Positions 1-7,789 of a stretch of 64,000 nt of DNA are shown here, in pieces. This DNA comes from Ancylobacter aquaticus. GTDB taxonomy: Bacteria; Pseudomonadota; Alphaproteobacteria; Rhizobiales; Xanthobacteraceae. The notes under the pieces were generated by a model. The model had not been told where the DNA came from and searched no databases. It saw nothing but the letters and a program-made list of their open reading frames with translations. The first letter of the stretch is position 1; each line of letters starts with the position of its first letter. The position numbers and the translations under genes were made by a program. The stretch lies in NCBI RefSeq assembly GCF_004339465.1, contig NZ_SMFY01000002.1:124001-188000 (forward strand). The letters run 5' to 3'.

Positions 1-434
1 TCGTGCGCGACATGCATGACACGCGCGCCGCGCTTGAGACGTTGCTGGTCCGCAATGCCGCCGGGCGGATCACCCCGACCGACGCAGACGGGCTCGACAG
101 CCTTGCGGCTGCCTATGAGCACGCCGCCGGCAGCGGCCGTGCGGCCGCGATGGTCGAGGCCAATCTCACGTTGCACCGCCGGATTGCCGTACTGGCCGAC
201 AATCCGGTGGCGGCCGACATCATGGATCAGGGCTGGGAACTCGTCGTCGGCATCCGGCAGCGTTACGGCTTCGGGCCGTCACGCATCGCCGCGATCATCG
301 CGCAGCACCGCCGGCTGGTCGATGCGATCCGTTCCGGCGATGCCACTGCCGCCGCCGGCGTTGCGCTGGAGCATTGCCTCGATGCCCGCGACGATCTGCT
401 GGCGCGGATGGAAGAGGCCGTGATCGGGGCGTAG
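1..434 (+). CDS. GntR-family regulator, C-terminal FCD domain (5' truncated by window edge)
   Basis: The open frame runs in from the left edge and stops at a TAG at 432-434. The visible ~143 residues are all helical and match an FCD ligand-binding domain: an early Asp-x3-Thr-Arg-Ala-Ala-Leu-Glu stretch, a central Leu-His-Arg-Arg-Ile segment and a closing segment with His-Cys-Leu-Asp-Ala-Arg. No winged-helix domain is visible; it should lie upstream of the window. FadR-subfamily proteins bind small carboxylates or amino acids and usually repress nearby catabolic genes. The GTG at position 3 is only the first possible start in the window and is unlikely to be the true one. The gene converges on the aspartase-like gene at 466. 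Confidence 0.75.
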   Translation, partial: VRDMHDTRAALETLLVRNAAGRITPTDADGLDSLAAAYEHAAGSGRAAAMVEANLTLHRRIAVLADNPVAADIMDQGWELVVGIRQRYGFGPSRIAAIIAQHRRLVDAIRSGDATAAAGVALEHCLDARDDLLARMEEAVIGA

Positions 435-465
435 GTGCACCGCGCCCCGCTAGAATTACGTCAAC

Positions 466-1866
466 TCACACAGCCTCTTCACGATATTCCGTGCTGTCGC
501 GAAGCGAGCGGAGCACGTCGTCATGGCTCAGCAACCCGCGCTCGATGACGAGTTCGATGAACGAACGATTCTCGGTGGCGGCCAACTGAACAAGCTTCGA
601 GACTTCGGTATAGCCAAGGCTGGGCACGAAGAGCGTGGCCAGCGCGGGCGACCGCATCAGATTGCCCAGTGACCGCTCGCGGTCGGCCTCTATGCCGGCA
701 ATGCACCTGTCGGCGAAGATACGTGTCGACCGGGCCAGCAGGTCGATCGAGCCCAGCAGCCGCGAGGCGATGACCGGCTCGAAATGGTTTATTTCGAGCT
801 GGCCGTTCAGGCAGGCCAGCGAAATCGCCGCATCGTTGCCGACCACCGCGAAGGCCACCTGCTGCATCATCATCGGGAGCACGGGGTTGACCTTACCCGG
901 CATGATCGAGGAACCCGGCTGCACCGAGGGCAGCTTAAGTTCACCAAGCCCGGCCTGACCATCGGACGAGAGGATCACGAGATCCGAGGCGATCTTCCCG
1001 ATGACCTCCGCGCCGATGCGAATTTCCGAGGAAACCCGCGCGAAAGCGTCGGCGTTCTGCATGGCGTCGAACAGGTCGTCGCTCTGCCGGACAGGTGCTC
1101 CGACGAGCCGGCTCAGATGCCGGTACACGGCGCCGCGATAGCCCGACGCCGAGCCGAAGCCGGTACCGATCGCCGTCCCTCCCAGGGGCAGCACCAGCAT
1201 CTCGTCGCGCGCGCGGCCAAGGCTGCTGGCGATCCGGCGGATGGCGGATGCATAGCCGCGAAAAGCCTGCCCCAGCCGCATGGGCTGCCCCGCCTGCATG
1301 CAGGTCCGGCCCAGCCGCAGCACGTCGTCGAAGGCCACTGCGCGCTGATCGAAGGCCTCGGCCAGATGGACAAGCGCCGCAACCAGCGCCTGCGACGTGT
1401 CATAGACAGCGAGCTTCACAGCTGCGGGCACCACGTCGTTGGTCGACTGCCCCATATTGACGTGGTCGTTGGGATGGAGCCGGGCATAGTCACCGGGCTG
1501 ACCGCCAAGCAGCTGGAGTGCCCGGTTCGCCAGCACCTCATTGACGTTCATGTTGATCGAGGTGCCGCCAGAGCCCTCCATCAGATCCACAATGAACTGC
1601 TCGCCGTGCCGTCCCTCCACGACCTCGACGGCGGCCGCGATGATCACCTCGGCTAGGTCAACCGGCAGCACGCCGATTTCCGCGTTCGCCGCGGCGGCCG
1701 CATGCTTGATGCGCGCGAGCGCCCGGAGCAGCGCCGGCTCGTGGCCGAGTTTGTGGAAGGAGATGTCGAAATTCTCTCCACCCCGGAGCGTCGATATCCC
1801 GTAGAGCGCCTCCTGCGGCAAGTGCCTGGAGCCCAGGCTGTCAGTGTCGGTTCGAGTGTTCGGCAT
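466..1866 (-). CDS. Aspartase/fumarase-superfamily lyase (probable aspartate ammonia-lyase)
   Basis: A 466-aa protein of the class II fumarase/aspartase fold, which reversibly eliminates ammonia (aspartase) or water (fumarase) to give fumarate. The family signature GSSIMPGKVNP, carrying the mobile catalytic Ser loop, sits near residue 318. GGTSINMNVNEV near 101 and GQSTND near 139 are the substrate loops; the overall pattern is closer to aspartase than fumarase. The start chosen (ATG at 1866) has AAGGGA about 11 nt upstream; the frame extends to 1953 but those residues are not family-like. The usual GRTxLQDAxP loop reads GRTCMQAGQP here, so the substrate may not be aspartate itself. It follows lysR on the same strand, opposite an amino acid ABC operon, which suggests coordinated uptake and deamination. 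Confidence 0.8.
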   Translation of the reverse strand: MPNTRTDTDSLGSRHLPQEALYGISTLRGGENFDISFHKLGHEPALLRALARIKHAAAAANAEIGVLPVDLAEVIIAAAVEVVEGRHGEQFIVDLMEGSGGTSINMNVNEVLANRALQLLGGQPGDYARLHPNDHVNMGQSTNDVVPAAVKLAVYDTSQALVAALVHLAEAFDQRAVAFDDVLRLGRTCMQAGQPMRLGQAFRGYASAIRRIASSLGRARDEMLVLPLGGTAIGTGFGSASGYRGAVYRHLSRLVGAPVRQSDDLFDAMQNADAFARVSSEIRIGAEVIGKIASDLVILSSDGQAGLGELKLPSVQPGSSIMPGKVNPVLPMMMQQVAFAVVGNDAAISLACLNGQLEINHFEPVIASRLLGSIDLLARSTRIFADRCIAGIEADRERSLGNLMRSPALATLFVPSLGYTEVSKLVQLAATENRSFIELVIERGLLSHDDVLRSLRDSTEYREEAV

Positions 1867-2027
1867 GAGCCCGCGCGTCCCTTGAGAGATGCGGCAACTT
1901 GGCAAACGGGCCTGCATTTTTAAATGAAAGAAGCGAAATTTAAGGCGATTCACTGAGAAGCATTAATCGCGCTAATAGTAACCGCATTGCGAGGTAGGGG
2001 ACGCGGTTTCGGGCAGCCGTCGCAAGG

Positions 2028-3029
2028 TCAGTCCGTCTGGTCGGCCTCGGCGGACAGGGGACTCAGGATCATCTCCCCGGCGATGGCCGCAAGCCAGGGA
2101 ACCTGCCCGACCAACTGCGGAAGCGTATACCGCTCCAGCATTCCCCGTGCCGCCTCGGCCAAGCGCGGGGCCAGCGGCCCAAGTTCGTCGCGACGGGTCA
2201 CAAGCGTCAGTTCGCGCGAGAAGCCCGGGCTCGGTAGCGGCATGATCGCCAGCGCGGGCAGGTGCAGCGCTCCCTGCAGAAGGCAGAGCGGCGTTGTGAT
2301 GGTCACGCCGACGCCACCGGCAACCATGGCCAGCAGCGAGTCGGACGTGTCGAAAGACAGCACATGCGGGTGCTCGATGCGCAGCCGGCGCAGATGCCGC
2401 TCGACCTGACTCCCCGTGTGCGAGCGGGCACTGTAGCGGATCAGTCGGTGCTCAAGCAGAATGTCCCGCAACGGGCGCCCCTGCAGCGCGTCGCCCCAGC
2501 CCACAGGGGCCACCAGCACAAATGGCTCTCGAAAGAGAGGGAAACGCATGAGCTCGTCCAGCTCGTCCATCGTGTCGCAGGTGATGGCGGCGTCGATTTC
2601 GTAGCGCATCAGCGCGTCGGTATGCGCGTGGGCGAGGCCAGAGAAGGCGGTCACGCGAAGCGCCACAGCTCCTTCCATGAGGTCGCGGATCAGGAGCGGT
2701 CCGACGGAGGACGCGAAAGTGTCCACCATGCCGAGGCGCAGATCCTGTCGTTCCGGCCGCAGGGCGGTGGCGCGCACCTCCTCGATGACCCGTTCGATGC
2801 GGAGCGTGATCTCCCGTATATGCGCGACCAGCACCCGCCCGGCTTCGGTGGCGACGAGGGGACGGCGCTCCCGGTGAATGAGCGTCACGTCCAGCTGTGC
2901 CTCGGCACGCTTCACGGCCTGCGAAACGGCAGATTGCGTCAGGCCGAGCACCGAGGCGGCCCGGCTCATGCTGCCTTCCTCGATCACCGTCGTCGCGATC
3001 TCCAGGGCCTTGAGATCAGGGATCGGCAT
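2028..3029 (-). CDS. LysR-family transcriptional regulator
   Basis: A 333-aa protein with an N-terminal winged helix-turn-helix (about residues 5-65, with SMSRAASVLGLTQSAVSQAV as the recognition region) and a C-terminal periplasmic-binding-like effector domain. It is transcribed away from the ABC operon starting at 3221, with the aspartase-like gene 160 bp downstream on its own strand. This is the classical LysR arrangement for activating a divergent operon and repressing itself. A palindromic T-N11-A motif lies about 30 bp upstream of its start. The effector is unknown; an amino acid or dicarboxylate is the natural guess from the neighbours. Confidence 0.88.
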   Translation of the reverse strand: MPIPDLKALEIATTVIEEGSMSRAASVLGLTQSAVSQAVKRAEAQLDVTLIHRERRPLVATEAGRVLVAHIREITLRIERVIEEVRATALRPERQDLRLGMVDTFASSVGPLLIRDLMEGAVALRVTAFSGLAHAHTDALMRYEIDAAITCDTMDELDELMRFPLFREPFVLVAPVGWGDALQGRPLRDILLEHRLIRYSARSHTGSQVERHLRRLRIEHPHVLSFDTSDSLLAMVAGGVGVTITTPLCLLQGALHLPALAIMPLPSPGFSRELTLVTRRDELGPLAPRLAEAARGMLERYTLPQLVGQVPWLAAIAGEMILSPLSAEADQTD

Positions 3030-3058
3030 CGCGTAAATTAACTCAGATGAATATGTTT

Positions 3059-3073
3059 ATTAATCCCATTAAT
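3059..3073. promoter_or_regulatory. Candidate LysR operator between lysR and the ABC operon
   Basis: ATTAATCCCATTAAT is a perfect inverted repeat with a 3-nt centre. It contains the T-N11-A core expected of LysR-type recognition sites and lies in an AT-rich stretch of the 191-bp divergent intergenic region. No binding evidence exists beyond the sequence. Confidence 0.45.
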
Positions 3074-3220
3074 ATTTCACATTAGCAATTGCCGCAAGCT
3101 CTTCGATTCCACAGGTTGCGCTGCACTGAAGCGCTCTCCACCGACATGCATTTCGTTCTCGAATGACGGCGAGCGGAAGCCTTGCGAAAACACCAAATAA
3201 TAACTCCAGAGGTAATTCAC

Positions 3221-4060
3221 ATGGTCACGTTGAAGTCTCTCATGGCAGGTATCGGGCTGGCTCTGGTGGCGGCGGCCGGCGCAAACGCCCAGACACTCGA
3301 CTGCGGCACCGACACGCTGTGCAAGATCAAGGCGGCGGGCGTCCTGAAGATCGGCACCAAGGACGATTACGTGCCGTGGTCGTATCGGGCTTCCGACGGC
3401 AGCTTCAAGGGCATGGAAGTCGATATCGGCACGAAGATCGCCGAGGCGCTCGGCGTCAAGCCGGAGTTCGTGAAAGTCACCTCCGCCAACCGCTTCGAGT
3501 TTCTCGCGCAGGGGCAGATCGACCTGATGATCGCCTCGGCGTCCGATACGGCGGAGCGTCGCAAAGTGGTCGCCTTCGTTCACCCCAATTACTATTCGTC
3601 CGGCTACACCGTGCTTCTGCCAAAGGCCGTCAAGGCCACCCAGTGGAAGGACATCTCCGGCCAGACGCTGTGCGCGGTCCAAGGCGCCTGGTATAATAAG
3701 CCGGCTCAGGAAAAATTCGGCGTCACGGTTCTCGCCTTCGCCGGCACGGCTGAAACCGAGGCCGCGATGACGCAGGGGCGCTGCATCGGTCTGCTGGAGG
3801 ACGACAACCAGATCAACGTCCGGCTAAACAACCCGAAATGGGCCGACTACCACATGCCTCTGCCCATCGAGGCCGACACGCCCTGGGGCATGGCGGTGCG
3901 GCAGAGCGACCAGCTCGCCCCGTTCGGCATCTACATCGCCGGCTCGATCGCGCAGATGCACCGCGACGGCACGCTGCTGAAGCTTGAGGGCGACAATGGC
4001 ATCGCCAAATCGGCCTATCTCGTCAGGATGCACGAGAGCCTGAAGGACCACATTGACTGA
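3221..4060 (+). CDS. Amino acid ABC transporter substrate-binding protein
   Basis: A 279-aa periplasmic binding protein of the extracellular solute-binding family 3 (PBPb fold). Residues 1-23 form a Sec signal peptide ending in Ala-Asn-Ala-Gln. The mature part has the family features: GVLKIGTKDDYVPWS near the first strand, KGMEVDIGTKIAEALG, and the DLMIASASDTAERRK motif that follows the hinge. The ATG at 3221 is preferred over one at 3182 because it has AGAGGT 8 nt upstream and begins the signal peptide directly. It is the first gene of an ABC operon with two permeases and an ATPase and sits opposite lysR. The ligand is probably a polar or acidic amino acid, judged from the neighbouring aspartase-like gene. 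Confidence 0.88.
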   Translation: MVTLKSLMAGIGLALVAAAGANAQTLDCGTDTLCKIKAAGVLKIGTKDDYVPWSYRASDGSFKGMEVDIGTKIAEALGVKPEFVKVTSANRFEFLAQGQIDLMIASASDTAERRKVVAFVHPNYYSSGYTVLLPKAVKATQWKDISGQTLCAVQGAWYNKPAQEKFGVTVLAFAGTAETEAAMTQGRCIGLLEDDNQINVRLNNPKWADYHMPLPIEADTPWGMAVRQSDQLAPFGIYIAGSIAQMHRDGTLLKLEGDNGIAKSAYLVRMHESLKDHID

Positions 4061-4079
4061 CCCATATCCAACAGCATGT

Positions 4080-4101
4080 CCGGAGCGCCTCGGCGCTCCG
4101 G
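4080..4101 (+). promoter_or_regulatory. Intercistronic stem-loop after the binding-protein gene
   Basis: A perfect 10-bp inverted repeat (CCGGAGCGCC / GGCGCTCCGG) with almost no loop lies between the binding-protein stop codon and the first permease. No T-run follows, so it is more likely an mRNA-stabilising or attenuating hairpin. Such elements commonly raise binding-protein levels above those of the membrane subunits. Confidence 0.6.
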
Positions 4102-4120
4102 ATGAAGCAGAGGGCCGGGG

Positions 4121-4879
4121 ATGATCGGGGATATACAGGCGTTTTTTCGGGATCTATCCACGTCGGGGATAAATCTGACGATTTTCTACGATGCTTTCGA
4201 CTTTGGGCGCTTCGTCACCGGCCTTGGCTATACACTTCTGCTCATCGCGCTGAGCGGTTTCTTTTCCATCCTCATCGGCGCTTTCGGCGCGGCGGTGCTG
4301 TCGCTGGGGCGCGGGCCAGCCGCCGCGATCATTGGCGGTTATGTCGCGCTGTTCCGCAACACGCCGCTCATCGTGCAGATGTACTTTTTCTACTTTGCTA
4401 TCGGCAGCATCATGCCGGTCATGCGCAATGAGATCGGGCTGGCCCAGCCGCTGATTGGCGGCCTCGCCTGGGCGGTTATCTCGCTGTCGCTGTATTCCGG
4501 CGCGTTCAACGTGGAGACGTTCCGGGCCGGCGTCGGCGCGGTGCACCGCTCCTATGAGGAAGCCGCGCTCGCGCTCGGCTACACGCCGAGGCAGGCGTTC
4601 TTCTCGGTAACGGCGCCGCTCGCTCTGCGCTTCTCGTTCGCCTCGCTCGCCAACAACCTTGTCGACCTGACCAAGGCGACGACGGTGGCCTATGCGGTTG
4701 GCGTGACCGAACTTCTCTACGTCTCGAACCAGATCTGGTCGGACTCGCTCAACACGATCGAGATGATGAACGTCATTTTGGTGATCTACCTCGTGCTGAC
4801 CGGCCTGGTCGTGTTTCTGATCAACAGGGTCGAGGCGGCCATGCGCCTACCTGGGTTCGGCGCGGGGGGCGCGTCGTGA
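4121..4879 (+). CDS. Amino acid ABC transporter permease (HisM family)
   Basis: A 252-aa inner-membrane protein with several hydrophobic segments. It carries the polar amino acid permease signature: FRNTPLIVQMYF near residue 85 and the EAA-loop region EEAALALGYTPRQAF near 147, which contacts the ATPase. It ends with GTGA overlapping the next permease start, so the two subunits are translationally coupled and probably form a heterodimeric channel. The N-terminus (about 35 residues before the first clear membrane segment) is a little longer than usual. Confidence 0.9.
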   Translation: MIGDIQAFFRDLSTSGINLTIFYDAFDFGRFVTGLGYTLLLIALSGFFSILIGAFGAAVLSLGRGPAAAIIGGYVALFRNTPLIVQMYFFYFAIGSIMPVMRNEIGLAQPLIGGLAWAVISLSLYSGAFNVETFRAGVGAVHRSYEEAALALGYTPRQAFFSVTAPLALRFSFASLANNLVDLTKATTVAYAVGVTELLYVSNQIWSDSLNTIEMMNVILVIYLVLTGLVVFLINRVEAAMRLPGFGAGGAS

Positions 4880-5562
4880 CGGCATCGCAGGCACTGGCGA
4901 ACGTCGTGGAATGGATGCCCTTCATTCTTCGGGGCTTCGGCCTCAACATTCTCATGAGCGTGCTCGCCATCCTCATCGGGACCGCACTGGGCACCTTCCT
5001 CGGGCTTGGCCAGCTCTCTCGGTTGCGGCTCGTGGGCGCCCCGTCCCGGCTGGCCACGCAGCTCTTTCGCAATGCGCCATGGCTCGTGCTTCTGTTCTAC
5101 TGCATCTTCCTGATGCCCTATCAGGTGAACATCGGCGGCATGTCCATCGTTCTGCCGAGCTGGCTGCGCGCAACCATCGGCTTTTCGTTTCCCGTGGCGG
5201 CCAATTTCTCGGAAATTGTCCGCGGCGCCGTCAACTCTGTGCCGCATGGCCAGTGGGAAGCCGCCGAGGCTTTGGGCTACAGCAGGCGGGCGACGCTGTT
5301 CCGCATCGTGCTGCCGCAGTGCATCAGCCGCATGATTCCGCCTTGGATGAACCTGTACGCCCTGCTGCTCACCGCGACCCCGCTGTCCATGATCGTGGGG
5401 GTCGAGGAGGCGCTGGGCCGCACGCAAGCCGCCGTGCAGGCTCAGGCGAATTCCGCGATGCTCATCCCGATGTATCTCGCGCTGCTGGCCATGTTCTTCT
5501 TCTACACATGGCCGATCAATCGCCTTTCGCGGACGCTTGAAGGCCGCTTTGGCACGAAATGA
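4876..5562 (+). CDS. Amino acid ABC transporter permease (second subunit)
   Basis: A 228-aa permease starting with GTG inside the stop of the preceding gene. FRNAPWLVLLFYCIFLMPY is the conserved region after the third membrane segment, and EAAEALGYSRRATLFRIVLPQ is the ATPase-coupling EAA loop. It pairs with the product of the upstream gene; the ATPase begins 9 bp downstream. The Gln-Trp-Glu-Ala-Ala-Glu-Ala stretch is typical of family 3 uptake systems for polar amino acids. Confidence 0.9.
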   Translation: MTASQALANVVEWMPFILRGFGLNILMSVLAILIGTALGTFLGLGQLSRLRLVGAPSRLATQLFRNAPWLVLLFYCIFLMPYQVNIGGMSIVLPSWLRATIGFSFPVAANFSEIVRGAVNSVPHGQWEAAEALGYSRRATLFRIVLPQCISRMIPPWMNLYALLLTATPLSMIVGVEEALGRTQAAVQAQANSAMLIPMYLALLAMFFFYTWPINRLSRTLEGRFGTK

Positions 5563-5571
5563 GGTGCTGCC

Positions 5572-6321
5572 ATGTCTTTTTCCCCCACCTCAGCGCCGCT
5601 CATCTCCCTGCGGGGCGTGCGAAAGTCGTTTGGCCACCTCGAAGTCCTGCGCGGTATCGACATGGATATCCGCAAGGGCGAAGTGGTTGCAATCATCGGT
5701 CCGTCCGGATCGGGCAAGTCGACGATCCTCCGGACCATTAACGGGCTGACGCCGATCAACGAAGGCAGCATCCGGGTCGGCGATATCGAGGTCAGCGACC
5801 CCAAGCTCGACAAGGTCAAGCTGCGCCACCGCGTCGGCATGGTGTTCCAGCAGTATAATCTGTTTCCGCATCGCACCGTGCTCCAGAATGTCGCGATGGC
5901 GCCGATCCAGGTGCTCAAGGAACGCCGCGAGCAGGTCGAGGAACGCGCGCGTCGCCTGCTGGCCGAAATGCGCCTTCCCGACAAGGCCGACGCCTATCCC
6001 GGCGAGTTGTCCGGCGGCCAACAGCAACGGGTAGCTATCGCCCGTGCGCTCTGCATGGAGCCGGAGGTCATTCTGTTCGACGAAGTGACGGCGGCGCTCG
6101 ATCCCGAAATGGTCAAGGAGGTGCTGGCGGCCGTCCGCAAGGTTGCCGAAGGCGGCGTGACCTGCATCCTCGTCACGCATGAGATGGGCTTCGCCCGCGA
6201 AGCCGCCGACCACATCTACTTCACTGATCGGGGCGTCATCGTCGAGCACGCCGCGCCGCAGGTCTTCTTCACCGAGGCAAGCGACCCGCGCACCAAAGAG
6301 TTTCTGTCGAAAGTTCTGTGA
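5572..6321 (+). CDS. Amino acid ABC transporter ATP-binding protein
   Basis: A 249-aa ATPase with all nucleotide-binding motifs: Walker [10 protein letters not shown] near residue 42, the Q-loop in VGMVFQQYNLFPH, the signature [15 protein letters not shown] near 144, Walker B VILFDEV followed by the D-loop, and the switch His in LVTHEMGFA. It is closest in pattern to GlnQ/HisP-type ATPases. Walker B is followed by Val-Thr-Ala-Ala instead of the usual Pro-Thr-Ser-Ala. It is the last gene of the ABC operon, followed at once by a strong hairpin. Confidence 0.92.
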   Translation: MSFSPTSAPLISLRGVRKSFGHLEVLRGIDMDIRKGEVVAIIGPSGSGKSTILRTINGLTPINEGSIRVGDIEVSDPKLDKVKLRHRVGMVFQQYNLFPHRTVLQNVAMAPIQVLKERREQVEERARRLLAEMRLPDKADAYPGELSGGQQQRVAIARALCMEPEVILFDEVTAALDPEMVKEVLAAVRKVAEGGVTCILVTHEMGFAREAADHIYFTDRGVIVEHAAPQVFFTEASDPRTKEFLSKVL

Positions 6322-6328
6322 AATCGAA

Positions 6329-6360
6329 GGCAGCCGCGCGCTGAAGGTCGCGCGGCTGCC
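6329..6360. terminator. Bidirectional hairpin between convergent operons
   Basis: A perfect 12-bp inverted repeat (GGCAGCCGCGCG / CGCGCGGCTGCC, 8-nt loop) fills the 51-bp gap between the ABC operon and the end of the ectoine operon. It has no marked T-run on either side, so its use as an intrinsic terminator is inferred from position. Confidence 0.6.
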
Positions 6361-6372
6361 TCGCCCCAGCGT

Positions 6373-7764
6373 TCAGCCGATGGCGGCCGAGACCGCCTCG
6401 ACAGCGCCGCGCGTGGCATCCACCACGATATCGGCTTCCTCCCGGGTCAGGCATAGCGGCGGCGCGAAGCCCAGAATATCGCCCTGCGGCATGGCGCGGG
6501 CGATGACGCCCCGCTCCAGCAAAGCGGCGGCGACGCGCGGGCCGACTTTCTCCGTGGTCTCGAAGAAGGTGCGGTCGTCGCGGTCGCGCACCAGTTCCAC
6601 CGCCGCCAGCAGGCCTTCGCCGCGCACCTCGCCGACGAAGCGATGGCCGCCCAGCGCCTCCTTCAGCGCCTCATTGAAATAGGCACCGGTCTCGCGGGCG
6701 TTGGTGACGAGGTCGAGTTCGTCCACGAGTTCGAGGTTGGCGACGCCGGCGGCCGTGCAGAGCGGGTGCGAGGAATAGGTCCAGCCATGGCCGATCGGGC
6801 CGTATTCGTCCGACCCCTGCTCCAGGATGCGCCAGACCTTGTCGGAAACGATCACGCCCGACAGCGGCGCATAGGCGGAGGTGAGGCCCTTGGCGATGGT
6901 GATCAGGTCCGGCTTGATGCCGTAATGATCGGAGCCGAACATGCTGCCCAGCCGCCCGAACCCCGTCACCACCTCGTCGGCGATCAGCAATATGTCGTGC
7001 TTCTTCAGCACCGCCTGTATCTTCGGCCAGTAGCCGGCGGGGGGAGGGACGATGCCGCCGGTGCCGAGCACCGGCTCGCCGATGAAGGCAGCAATGGTGT
7101 CCGGTCCCTCGGCCTGGATCATCTCTTCCAGCCTGTCGGCGCAATGCTGGGAAAACGCCTCCTCGCTCATCGAGCGATCCGTGCGGCGGAAATAGTAGGG
7201 CGCCTCGGTGTGCAGGATCGGCGCGCGCGGCAGGTCGAACATATTGTGGAAGCCGGCGAGGCCGGTGAGGCTTCCGGTCATCACGCCGGAGCCGTGATAG
7301 CCGCGCCAGCGCGAGATGATCTTCTTCTTTTCCGGTCGGCCGAGCACGTTGTTAATGTACCAGACCAGCTTGATGTTGGTCTCGTTGGCATCCGACCCCG
7401 ACAGGCCGAAGAACACCCGGCTCATGCCGGCCGGCGCGCGCTCGATCACCATGCGGGCGAGGCGGATGGAGGGCTCCGAGCCGTGGCTGGCATAGGCGTG
7501 GTAATAGGCGAGCTTCGAGGCCTGCTCGGCGATGGCGTCGGTGATCTTCTTTCGGCCATAGCCGACATTCACGCAGTACAGCCCGCCAAAGGCGTCGAGG
7601 CTGCGGCGCCCCTCGCGGTCGACGATATAGACGCCCTCCGCGCCGGTGATGATGCGGTTCGGCGTCTCCCCCCGCGCATGCTGGGCCATGTGGGTGGACG
7701 GGTGGAAGAAATGGTCGCGGTCCCAGCTGTCGAGCTCGTTACCGCGGGTGCCGTTTTCAAGCAT
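6373..7764 (-). CDS. doeD: Class III aminotransferase, probable diaminobutyrate transaminase of ectoine catabolism
   Basis: A 463-aa PLP enzyme of the class III (omega-amino acid) aminotransferase family. Lys292 in TIAKGLTSAY should form the Schiff base and Asp263 in IADEVVTGFGR contacts the pyridine nitrogen; SGSDANETN near 122 binds the cofactor phosphate. In this operon it should convert L-2,4-diaminobutyrate to aspartate semialdehyde. The ATG at 7764 has GGAG 8 nt upstream and begins 25 bp after the doeC stop; an upstream ATG at 7812 would run into doeC and is disfavoured. It is the last gene of the ectoine operon. Sequence alone would also permit a general omega-amino acid:pyruvate transaminase; the assignment relies on the neighbours. 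Confidence 0.82.
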   Translation of the reverse strand: MLENGTRGNELDSWDRDHFFHPSTHMAQHARGETPNRIITGAEGVYIVDREGRRSLDAFGGLYCVNVGYGRKKITDAIAEQASKLAYYHAYASHGSEPSIRLARMVIERAPAGMSRVFFGLSGSDANETNIKLVWYINNVLGRPEKKKIISRWRGYHGSGVMTGSLTGLAGFHNMFDLPRAPILHTEAPYYFRRTDRSMSEEAFSQHCADRLEEMIQAEGPDTIAAFIGEPVLGTGGIVPPPAGYWPKIQAVLKKHDILLIADEVVTGFGRLGSMFGSDHYGIKPDLITIAKGLTSAYAPLSGVIVSDKVWRILEQGSDEYGPIGHGWTYSSHPLCTAAGVANLELVDELDLVTNARETGAYFNEALKEALGGHRFVGEVRGEGLLAAVELVRDRDDRTFFETTEKVGPRVAAALLERGVIARAMPQGDILGFAPPLCLTREEADIVVDATRGAVEAVSAAIG

Positions 7765-7789
7765 CTGAATCTCCGTGTTTTTCCCGCCC

